NCBI GenBank assembly: GCA_002085285.1
Contig: NATK01000028.1
Span: forward strand, 1-12,997
DNA from: Candidatus Latescibacteria bacterium 4484_7
Lineage (GTDB): Bacteria; Krumholzibacteriota; Krumholzibacteriia; Krumholzibacteriales; Krumholzibacteriaceae
Direction of reading: 5' to 3'
Length of the DNA stretch: 12,997 bases
Of this stretch, positions 7,399 to 12,997 are shown piece by piece (the stretch's first letter is position 1; the number at the start of each line of letters is the position of its first letter). The notes beneath the pieces are model-generated. The model was not told where the DNA came from. It ran no database searches and saw nothing but the letters and a program-made list of their open reading frames with translations. A program made the translations under genes and the position numbers.

Positions 7399-7782
7399 TC
7401 ACTCCTCCCCTTTCCACAGGCCGTGTACATTGCAGTACTCGCGAGCCGAAATGCCGGCAGCGGTTATCTCGAAAACGGCCTCGGCCTCGTCACCCGGGTT
7501 GAGGAATTTTCTGTACGAGTTGCCGCTTCCGTCGATCACCTGTATCCACTCTATGTAGTGTTGGTCTTCCATCGGATGAGGGACGCTTCCGACCTTGACC
7601 TTGTAGCCGCCGTCGATCTTCTCGACGACGGGGACGTGTTTCTCCGTCGAAGCATCGGCCGTCTTCTCCTCGAACAGCTTCATCGGTTCGCCGCAGCAAA
7701 CGAGCTGTCCGGCCCCCTCGTGCAGTACCTCGACGATGTTCCCACACTTCTCACACTTGTAAACCTGGAGTTTCTCAGTCAT
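7399..7782 (-). CDS. dfx: Desulfoferrodoxin (two-iron superoxide reductase)
   Basis: This 127-residue protein has both domains of 2Fe superoxide reductase. Residues 1-37 form the desulforedoxin-like domain with Cys10, Cys13, Cys29 and Cys30 binding the first iron. The catalytic iron site has His49, His69, His75, Cys117 and His120. 'EKHVP' supplies Glu47 and Lys48, the residues known to guide superoxide and its protonation. The enzyme reduces superoxide to peroxide in the cytoplasm without releasing oxygen, taking electrons through rubredoxin-type carriers. The start is fixed by a perfect AGGAGGT (7789-7795) six bases upstream. It lies 81 bp after rubrerythrin and 6 bp before ferritin. The peroxide it makes is the substrate of the rubrerythrin next door. 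Confidence 0.96.
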   Translation of the reverse strand: MTEKLQVYKCEKCGNIVEVLHEGAGQLVCCGEPMKLFEEKTADASTEKHVPVVEKIDGGYKVKVGSVPHPMEDQHYIEWIQVIDGSGNSYRKFLNPGDEAEAVFEITAAGISAREYCNVHGLWKGEE

Positions 7783-7863
7783 TTCTCTACCTCCTACTTT
7801 ATCCGGTTTGAAACGTCATGTTTTCGCCCCGGAAGCCCAAAACAACACCTTTATTCAACACTC

Positions 7864-8436
7864 CTACCAATTCTCACCGAGTATCTCGAAATAGCTCTGC
7901 GGGTGTGCGCAGGCGGGGCACTGTTCAGGGGCTTCTGTGCCAATGTGCAGGTATCCGCAGTTGCGGCAGCGCCAGATCACCTTTTCATCGCGCTTGAAGA
8001 CGCGGTCGTTCTCGATGTTCGCCCTCAACTCGTTGTATCTCTTCTCGTGCTGCTTCTCGGCGACCGCTATCGCTTCGAACACCATGGCGATGGCTTCGAA
8101 TCCCTCTTCTCTCGCAACCTTCGCAAAGCCGGGATACATCTCGTTCCACTCGTAACTTTCACCCGCCGCGGCTGCCTTGAGGTTCTCCGCTGTCGTACCT
8201 ATGACACCCGCAGGAAACGACGCCGTGATCTCGACTTCTCCCCCTTCGAGGAACTTGAACAGCCTTTTGGCATGTTCCTTCTCCTGGTTGGCCGTCTCTT
8301 CGAAGATGGCCGATATCTGCATATACCCTTCTTTTCTTGCTACGCTCGCAAAATAGGTGTAGCGGTTCCGGGCCTGCGATTCGCCTGCAAACGCCTTGAG
8401 CAGATTCTGCTCTGTCTGTGATCCTTTGAGTTCCAT
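7864..8436 (-). CDS. rbr: Rubrerythrin
   Basis: This 190-residue protein is a classical rubrerythrin, a cytoplasmic peroxidase that reduces hydrogen peroxide at a di-iron centre. Residues 1-146 form the four-helix ferritin-like domain with Glu19, Glu52, His55, Glu93, Glu96, Glu127 and His130 at the expected metal positions. Residues 152-190 form the rubredoxin domain with CRNCG (Cys157, Cys160) and CPAC (Cys173, Cys176). I chose the ATG at 8436, which starts MELKGSQTEQNLL as in other rubrerythrins and has AAGGAG about 11 bases upstream. The frame stays open 17 codons further, but that extension is unlike the family. The gene lies 80 bp after the permease, with two small hairpins but no T-run between them. 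Confidence 0.96.
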   Translation of the reverse strand: MELKGSQTEQNLLKAFAGESQARNRYTYFASVARKEGYMQISAIFEETANQEKEHAKRLFKFLEGGEVEITASFPAGVIGTTAENLKAAAAGESYEWNEMYPGFAKVAREEGFEAIAMVFEAIAVAEKQHEKRYNELRANIENDRVFKRDEKVIWRCRNCGYLHIGTEAPEQCPACAHPQSYFEILGENW

Positions 8437-8467
8437 ATCGATTCTTTCTCCTTCCCATTCAAGGCTC

Positions 8468-8507
8468 GCGGGAATTCCCTCCCGCACTCTGCTTCGGCAA
8501 ATGCCGA
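8468..8507. repeat. Two small hairpins between permease and rubrerythrin
   Basis: GCGGGA (8468-8473) pairs with TCCCGC (8480-8485), and TCGGCA (8494-8499) pairs with TGCCGA (8502-8507). Neither is followed by a T-run on either strand, so termination is not indicated. They could protect or process the joint transcript, or partly separate expression of the permease from that of rubrerythrin. Confidence 0.45.
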
Positions 8508-8516
8508 CATATCCGG

Positions 8517-9956
8517 CTACGACATCTCTTCGATTCCCTCGACGCCGTAACCGAGCGACTCTATGGAAAACTTGATCGCTTCGAAATCGAAATCACCTCC
8601 TGTAACGATTGCACGTGCCTCCTTCGCATCCACCTCGGCCGATTCGATTCCCTTCGTTTCGAGGAGGGCACGGCGAATACTCATTGCGCAATGCTCACAT
8701 GTCATTCCGTTAATCCTTATGACGAGTTTCTTCAGACCTTCTTTCATCTCTACACTCCCAACTTTGGTGGGCTTTGAAAATGTACCGGCGAGTACCGCAA
8801 CGAGCGCAATCGCCGAAGCGGTACCGAGCCACCCCGGTATCATCCACATTTTCGTGCTCAGCCCGGTCGTGTAGCCTGTACCGAGGATTTCGTTCAATAC
8901 GGCTCCTGCGGCAAGCGCCGAGACTGCAACCGTGGCGAGATAGATCACTGCGCTCCTCTTTCCCATAATCTTCCATATCGTCGAAATTGTGGCGGCATTC
9001 GTCGCAGGCCCCGTCATGAGGAAAACGAGCGCAGCCCCGGGCGAGATCCCTTTCATCATAAGCGCCGCAGCAATGGGCACGGACGCGGTGGCACAGACAT
9101 AGATCGGTATCCCGACAGCCATCATCACGAGCATGGATAGCAGCCCCGTTCCGAGCACCCCCGAGAAATAGTCGTCGGGCACGAGGGCCGAGATTCCCGC
9201 CGCTACCACAATCCCTACGATGAGCGTCTTGTTTATGTCCTTGGGCAGCGTAAAGAATCCGTACTTCAATGCAAATCGTACCCTCTTCATCGTGCGGCTG
9301 CTCTTCGTTGAAAACGAGTCTGTGACTGGCACCGCGGCAAAAGCATTTCCGCCAAGATCATCGTTTTCGCCTTCCATCATCAGACTGTCTGTTATCATTG
9401 TTGTTCCGCCCGCCTCGACGGATGCCGCGGCTTCGTGGTCATGCGACGTCTGCGACCTCGTATCTTCTCCGCCAAACGTGCCGTCCACGAAGCAATCGTT
9501 CTTGCACAAAGCGCCCTCGTCGATCTCTTCCTCGGGCGGCTCGTCTCCGAGGAGATTGACCAGCACGCCTCCAAGGATACCGCTCACGAAGGCGACGATA
9601 GGGCGGAACACCGCGAAAACCGGCCCAAGGAGACTAAGGGTCACCATAATACTGTCAATACCGGTCTGCGGAGTCGATATGAGAAAAGAGGCCGTCGCTC
9701 CCGAACCTGCACCGTGCTTCTTCAGCGATGCCGCCACGGGTATCACGCCGCAGGAACATAGCGGCAGCGGTACACCGAAGAGCGCAGCGTTGAAGACCTG
9801 CCTTATCCCTCTTCCTCCGAGGTGCCGCTCGATGAACTCCGACTCGAAAAATACCGCAAGGATGCCGGCTACGAGGAAGCCGAAGAGGAGAAAGGGAGAC
9901 ATTTCTTTTATCGTCCCCCAGAAGACAAGCAAGAATTCTTTCGCAAATTCGATCAC
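8517..9956 (-). CDS. SO_0444-type Cu/Zn efflux permease with C-terminal HMA domain
   Basis: This 479-residue protein is a DUF318/ArsP_1-type permease with a metal-binding tail. Two matching membrane halves (about residues 5-137 and 228-395) carry the repeated motifs 'PLPLCSCGVIPVAASL' (Cys67, Cys69) with 'STPQTG', and 'PIYVCATASVPIAAALM' (Cys288) with 'TGPATN'. Between them lies a loop of about 85 residues rich in acidic residues, with CKNDC and SHDHE as possible metal ligands. Residues 408-479 form a heavy-metal-associated domain with GMTCEHC (Cys420, Cys423). Members of the SO_0444 group are known to export copper and zinc. The start is GTG, supported by GAGGAG eight bases upstream. It sits between the PerR-like regulator and rubrerythrin, tying metal export to the oxidative-stress set. 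The exact ion is inferred. Confidence 0.88.
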   Translation of the reverse strand: MIEFAKEFLLVFWGTIKEMSPFLLFGFLVAGILAVFFESEFIERHLGGRGIRQVFNAALFGVPLPLCSCGVIPVAASLKKHGAGSGATASFLISTPQTGIDSIMVTLSLLGPVFAVFRPIVAFVSGILGGVLVNLLGDEPPEEEIDEGALCKNDCFVDGTFGGEDTRSQTSHDHEAAASVEAGGTTMITDSLMMEGENDDLGGNAFAAVPVTDSFSTKSSRTMKRVRFALKYGFFTLPKDINKTLIVGIVVAAGISALVPDDYFSGVLGTGLLSMLVMMAVGIPIYVCATASVPIAAALMMKGISPGAALVFLMTGPATNAATISTIWKIMGKRSAVIYLATVAVSALAAGAVLNEILGTGYTTGLSTKMWMIPGWLGTASAIALVAVLAGTFSKPTKVGSVEMKEGLKKLVIRINGMTCEHCAMSIRRALLETKGIESAEVDAKEARAIVTGGDFDFEAIKFSIESLGYGVEGIEEMS

Positions 9957-9974
9957 CGTCTGCTCCTCTATCGC

Positions 9975-9991
9975 CCTCTTGATTCAAGAGG
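9975..9991. promoter_or_regulatory. Perfect 8-1-8 palindrome before the permease
   Basis: CCTCTTGATTCAAGAGG is a perfect inverted repeat with one central base, 19 bp before the permease start and within the 63-bp gap after the regulator. The short arms and missing T-run argue against a terminator. It could be an operator or a chance palindrome. It does not resemble the AT-rich site before the regulator. Confidence 0.35.
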
Positions 9992-10019
9992 CTGTTCTCT
10001 ACACTATCCCACGCTCATC

Positions 10020-11351
10020 TCAGCGAGCCAGCCTTCTTAATAGCCCGCCGTAGGACAGTTCACCCTTAATACCAAACCTTGTCAGTGCAAAATCGTATTT
10101 GACCGGGTCGCCGGGAGATATTCGTTTGAATGCCTCGGTTATCTCGACGGCCGTTTTCAGATCGGCCGTTTTTCTCTTAGTGAATCCGAGCGCACGCGCA
10201 ATCCTAAATATATGCACATCCACAGGACAAATCAGTGCCGCCGGTTTCACCGCCTCCCAACCCCCCGGATCGACATTGTCGCGTCTCACCATCCATCTGA
10301 GGAAAAGATTTATCCTCTTGCAAGCACTCTTGTTTCCACTGACGGGAATCAGCCTGCCGAATCCGCCGCTTTGTCCCTCGTTCATTTTCTCGACAAAATC
10401 GCACACAGCCCCAACGATATCGCTCCCGTTCATTTTCATCGATTCCTCGAAAACCCCCTCGAGGCTTCCGTATTCCTTCATGAGCCTTCCCGTGTTGAGG
10501 AGCAGGTTCGCCATATCCTTGCCCTTGATCCATCTATGCGTGAATCCGCCGAACAGATGCTCGAGATCCCTCCTTTTCTCATGAACTACAAAATCGGCAG
10601 GGCTCGTGGTATGAGAACGAGAAACTATATCTACAGCAAGGCTTACGCTCCTTATGATCTGCTTGATGTTGCCGAATGCGAGAGACGAGGCGATGATACC
10701 CACGACCTCTCTGTCCGCCTTTTCTTCGAAGGGGTAGAGAAACTGCAGCGGATCAGGCTCTACGAATCTCCTGTCGTTGTACTCTTCGTACAGCCGATCG
10801 AGGCTGGCCGAGAGCTTCTTCAAAGAAGAGGATTTCATTGCTTCGGTTCCAAATGTGGAAGCGCTTGAGCTGTCCTTACCGGAACGCTTCCTGACAGACT
10901 TCGATGTTCCGGTACCGCCTCCGGAATTCCTTGATTTTACACGAGCGCCCGAGGTCTTTTTCCTGCAATCCGGGCAAATACCGAGGAACTCCGCCTCGTT
11001 CGAAAAAACTTCAAAACCTGTTTTTCGTGAAATCTCTCTGGTAAGTGCTCCAAGGTTTCGAATATCGGTCAGGTCGATTATCCTGCCGCAAACGGCACAT
11101 CTTACATGTGCGTGCTCTTTCGTCTCCCCGTCAAACCGCATCCGCTTCCCCATGACCTCGATCTTTTTTATCATACCCCTCTGCGAGAGAAACTCAAGAT
11201 TCCTATATACGGTCCCGAGGCTTATTCTCGGAAGCCTATTTCTGACCACCTCGTACAACTCGTCCGCCGTAGGGTGGCTCTTCATCTTCTTGAGCTCTTC
11301 GAGAATAACTTTTCTCTGCCTGGTAAGTCTTATTTCATTCTTCTTTATCAT
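10020..11351 (-). CDS. PerR-like Fur-family regulator fused to a DUF2400 (TIGR02757) domain
   Basis: This 443-residue frame has two parts. Residues 1-130 form a Fur-family repressor with a winged helix ('HPTADELYEVV', 'RISLGTVYRNLEFL') and a structural zinc site Cys85, Cys88, Cys126, Cys129. The regulatory metal site fits PerR: His26, Asp74, His80, His82 and Asp93 align, each eleven lower, with His37, Asp85, His91, His93 and Asp104 of B. subtilis PerR. The Asp at the last position is the PerR-type residue rather than the Fur-type Glu. Residues 131-176 are a Ser/Gly/Lys-rich linker. Residues 177-443 match DUF2400, including 'PDPLQFLYPF', 'ASSLAFGNIKQI', 'RWMVRRDNVDPGGW' and 'ICPVDVHIFRIARALG'; the last resembles the Asp segment of HhH-GPD glycosylases. 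The ATG at 11351 lies just inside its promoter and has no clear ribosome site. A separate DUF2400 start at Met172 is possible but weak. Confidence 0.85.
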   Translation of the reverse strand: MIKKNEIRLTRQRKVILEELKKMKSHPTADELYEVVRNRLPRISLGTVYRNLEFLSQRGMIKKIEVMGKRMRFDGETKEHAHVRCAVCGRIIDLTDIRNLGALTREISRKTGFEVFSNEAEFLGICPDCRKKTSGARVKSRNSGGGTGTSKSVRKRSGKDSSSASTFGTEAMKSSSLKKLSASLDRLYEEYNDRRFVEPDPLQFLYPFEEKADREVVGIIASSLAFGNIKQIIRSVSLAVDIVSRSHTTSPADFVVHEKRRDLEHLFGGFTHRWIKGKDMANLLLNTGRLMKEYGSLEGVFEESMKMNGSDIVGAVCDFVEKMNEGQSGGFGRLIPVSGNKSACKRINLFLRWMVRRDNVDPGGWEAVKPAALICPVDVHIFRIARALGFTKRKTADLKTAVEITEAFKRISPGDPVKYDFALTRFGIKGELSYGGLLRRLAR

Positions 11352-11361
11352 AATAGTAAAT

Positions 11362-11380
11362 AGTAATCATTTTCATTATT
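11362..11380. promoter_or_regulatory. Fur/PerR-type operator before the regulator gene
   Basis: On the minus strand, AATAATGAAAATGATTACT matches the classical Fur box GATAATGATAATCATTATC at 14 of 19 positions by my count. It covers the -10 hexamer and probable start site of the regulator's promoter, where a bound repressor would block RNA polymerase. Self-control of the PerR-like gene is the natural reading. I saw no similar site before rubrerythrin or desulfoferrodoxin. Confidence 0.55.
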
Positions 11381-11403
11381 AATAATTATTTCACCCCTGT
11401 CAA
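11375..11403 (-). promoter_or_regulatory. Sigma-70-type promoter of the PerR-like regulator run
   Basis: On the minus strand a perfect TTGACA (11398-11403) is followed after exactly 17 bases by AATAAT (11375-11380), five of six to consensus. Transcription would begin near 11368, leaving a leader of only about 17 bases. It is the best promoter seen in the window and may drive the whole run down to ferritin. Confidence 0.65.
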
Positions 11404-11421
11404 CCATTTTTTGTAAAAATA

Positions 11422-11452
11422 TTGACAATTCATGATTCTGTCGTCATTTAAT
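11422..11452 (+). promoter_or_regulatory. Possible promoter of the DUF2905 gene
   Basis: A perfect TTGACA (11422-11427) precedes TTTAAT (11447-11452, five of six) on the plus strand, but the 19-base spacing is longer than ideal. It is divergent from the regulator promoter about 20 bp away. Confidence 0.4.
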
Positions 11453-11505
11453 TAATGTTGCCGGCGGTTAGCGAAATGAATTTCTTGTTGTGAGGAGCAA
11501 AGTAT

Positions 11506-11736
11506 ATGTTTTCCAGCATCGGCAAGACGATCGTTCTACTGGGCCTCGGTCTCGTGATCCTCGGCCTTATCATATTGGGATTCGCAAAGATCGGTGTCCC
11601 GTTCGGCAATCTGCCCGGCGATATCAAAGTGGAGAGAAAAAACTTCGCTTTCTACTTTCCTCTGGTAAGCTTCATAATCCTAAGCGTTCTTCTGACCGTC
11701 ATCGTCAATGTCGTATTGAGATTTCTCAAGAGATAG
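11506..11736 (+). CDS. DUF2905 small membrane protein
   Basis: This 76-residue protein has two membrane helices (about residues 8-27 and 50-71) around a short loop reading 'GVPFGNLPGDIKVERKNFAFYFPL'. The 'LPGDI..ER.NF.FYFPL' pattern is the hallmark of DUF2905, a widespread family with no known function. Its length is normal for the family. The ATG at 11506 has GAGGAG about eight bases upstream. It is divergent from the PerR-like regulator and convergent with the glucanotransferase gene. I see no reason to tie it to oxidative stress beyond the shared intergenic region. Confidence 0.88.
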   Translation: MFSSIGKTIVLLGLGLVILGLIILGFAKIGVPFGNLPGDIKVERKNFAFYFPLVSFIILSVLLTVIVNVVLRFLKR

Positions 11737-11757
11737 CGGCGCTCGCACCCATTTTGC

Positions 11758-11786
11758 AAGAGTCCCTTGCCCGGGCGAGCACTCTT
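11758..11786. terminator. Possible shared terminator between convergent genes
   Basis: AAGAGT (11758-11763) pairs with ACTCTT (11781-11786), and inside it CTTG pairs with CGAG around a CCCGGG centre. It lies between the convergent DUF2905 and glucanotransferase genes. Neither side has a clean T-run, so this is a position-based suggestion. Confidence 0.4.
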
Positions 11787-11858
11787 CTCTTCAACCGTTG
11801 AGATGCTTACTCTGGAAGAATTCCTTGCCCCGCCTCTCTGCGCGAACAGGCGCTCTCC

Positions 11859-12997
11859 TCATGAGCCTTCTTCTCCGCCCGCCTCAGCCCTTCCATAAAC
11901 CCTCGTCATACCGAAGAGACGCTCTTCGACCTTTTTCGAAAGAGCTCCTGCGCCGAGTCTCCACAGCCAGTTGCCGTCACCCGTGGCAGGCTTGTTCATC
12001 CTCGCTTCTTCACCGAGCCCGAGAACATCCTGCATCGGAACAATAACCGTATCGGCAACGGACATCATCAAGAGACGCATCATCTCCTCGGGTGCTTCTT
12101 CGGGCCCGACCCTTCTGCCGATGTAGTCGAAGAAGCGCTTGCGCTCCTCCGCATCCGACTCGCGCTCAAACCATCCCCTCACCGTATTGTTGTCGTGCGT
12201 GCCCGTATAGACGACGCACGAGGGTATGTAATTGTGAGGTAGATAGGGATGCTTGGGGTTGTCCTCGCCAAAGGCAAAGAGAAGCACCCTCATCCCCGGA
12301 ATATCGTACCGGCACATCGCATCCCTCACGTCGTCCGTGATTACACCGAGGTCCTCCGCAATAAAGGGAAGCCCCGGGAAACTCTCCTTCAACACACTGA
12401 AAAAATCGTCATAAGGCACAGGCACCCACCTGCCGTTCACTGCGGTTTTCTCGTGGGCCTCTACCTCCCAGTACGCTATCAAACCCCTGAAATGATCGAT
12501 CCTCACTATGTCGAAAAGCTCGAGGTTGTGCCTCATCCTCTCGACCCACCAATCGAAACGCCTCTCACGCAGCACATCCCAGTTGTAAACGGGATTCCCC
12601 CAGAGCTGGCCTGTCCGGCTGAAGTAATCGGGAGGAACACCTGAAACGAAGAGAGGCTTCTTATCCTCTCCAAGCTTGAAAATGCCGCCGTTACTCCACG
12701 CATCAGCACTGTCGAAACTAACATAGATCGGGATGTCTCCGATGAGCCTGATCCCCTTCTCGTTGCAGTAGCGCTTCAACGCCCCCCACTGCCTGTAGAA
12801 GACGAACTGAAGGAATCTCTCCCGTTCAACGAGATTACCTTCGTTCAATCGCTTTATCACTACGAAAAGGGCATAGTCATCGAGCCAGGAGGCGTTCTTT
12901 TCTACGAACCTATCGAACTCACCCCTGAGACTCGCGTCCCCCTTGAAACGCCGAAAGGCAGTGTCGAACAATTCGTTCTTCAGCCTGTAAGCACCCT
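11859..12997 (-). CDS. malQ: 4-alpha-glucanotransferase (GH77), C-terminal part (5' end outside window)
   Basis: The minus-strand frame enters from the right edge (GAYRLKNELFDTAFRRF, no start in the window) and ends at 11859, giving about 379 residues. This is the C-terminal three quarters of a GH77 amylomaltase, which moves maltosyl or longer glucan units between alpha-1,4-glucans in the cytoplasm. 'GDIPIYVSFDSADAW' and 'GVPPDYFSRTGQLWGNPVY' are family signatures, the second including the flexible loop near the active site. The nucleophile Asp lies in 'VRIDHFRG', the acid/base Glu in 'FIAEDLGVI', and the third catalytic Asp in 'YTGTHDNNTVRGW'. The C-terminal 'NKPATGDGNWLWRL' matches the usual ending. 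All visible catalytic residues are present. The gene converges on the DUF2905 gene, 122 bp away. Confidence 0.95.
   Translation of the reverse strand, partial: GAYRLKNELFDTAFRRFKGDASLRGEFDRFVEKNASWLDDYALFVVIKRLNEGNLVERERFLQFVFYRQWGALKRYCNEKGIRLIGDIPIYVSFDSADAWSNGGIFKLGEDKKPLFVSGVPPDYFSRTGQLWGNPVYNWDVLRERRFDWWVERMRHNLELFDIVRIDHFRGLIAYWEVEAHEKTAVNGRWVPVPYDDFFSVLKESFPGLPFIAEDLGVITDDVRDAMCRYDIPGMRVLLFAFGEDNPKHPYLPHNYIPSCVVYTGTHDNNTVRGWFERESDAEERKRFFDYIGRRVGPEEAPEEMMRLLMMSVADTVIVPMQDVLGLGEEARMNKPATGDGNWLWRLGAGALSKKVEERLFGMTRVYGRAEAGGEEGS

Noticed and set aside
7345..8421. A 358-residue plus-strand open frame opposite desulfoferrodoxin and rubrerythrin
   Set aside because: The minus-strand genes have complete metal-binding motifs; the plus frame is a shadow with no family likeness and no plausible ribosome site.
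6877..8436. The rubrerythrin-desulfoferrodoxin-ferritin cluster as a new system
   Set aside because: This combination is well known in anaerobes; only its link to the fusion regulator and permease is unusual.
9220..10053. A 277-residue plus-strand open frame opposite the permease
   Set aside because: Ser/Pro/Arg-rich shadow of the well-supported permease gene.
10020..10838. DUF2400 as a separate gene starting at Met172 of the fusion
   Set aside because: The frame is open throughout, and the internal ATG has only a weak GGAA upstream, so the fusion is the simpler reading; kept as an alternative in that entry.

Overview
The window reads as an ordinary chromosomal stretch from a mid-GC bacterium, probably an anaerobe or microaerophile of the FCB assemblage or a nearby candidate phylum. 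Two observations support this. A large extracellular protein (4318-6468) ends in a FlgD-like/type IX-style sorting domain starting at a 'YQNYPNPFN' motif. A compact oxygen-defence set (rubrerythrin, desulfoferrodoxin, ferritin) is typical of anaerobes. The lineage call is an inference from family content only.

Layout from left to right. (1) 1-354, minus: start of a type I restriction methylase (HsdM) that runs off the left edge, followed by about 500 bp of AT-rich non-coding DNA. (2) 855-2333, minus: a secreted C69 dipeptidase, divergent from 2474-4156, plus: a multi-pass GT-C-like membrane protein. (3) 4157-4317: a short mosaic of a broken dipeptidase fragment and a duplicated copy of the next gene's 3' end. 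(4) 4318-6468, minus: a secreted protein made of about nine 54-residue repeats, a fibronectin-like module and the sorting domain. (5) 6469-6876: non-coding, with two hairpins. (6) 11351-6877, minus: a five-gene run with gaps of 63, 80, 81 and 6 bp, comprising a PerR-like regulator fused to a DUF2400 domain, an SO_0444-type metal permease, rubrerythrin, desulfoferrodoxin and ferritin. (7) 11506-11736, plus: a small DUF2905 membrane protein, divergent from the regulator. (8) 11859 to the right edge, minus: a 4-alpha-glucanotransferase (GH77) without its start.

The five-gene run is the functional core. A consensus-like promoter before the first gene overlaps a 19-bp site matching the Fur box at 14 of 19 positions, so the PerR-like protein may control its own gene and possibly the whole run. 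Superoxide reductase makes peroxide, rubrerythrin removes it, ferritin stores the iron that would drive Fenton chemistry, and the permease exports metal ions. A hairpin after ferritin is the likely end of the transcript.

The most unusual points are the PerR-DUF2400 fusion, the inverted dipeptidase fragment (63 of 70 bases identical to the intact gene 2.3 kb away), the 51-bp tandem duplication joined to it, and the exact 54-residue tryptophan spacing in the secreted repeat protein. I saw no phage, insertion sequence, CRISPR array or RNA gene, and no clear new multi-gene system.
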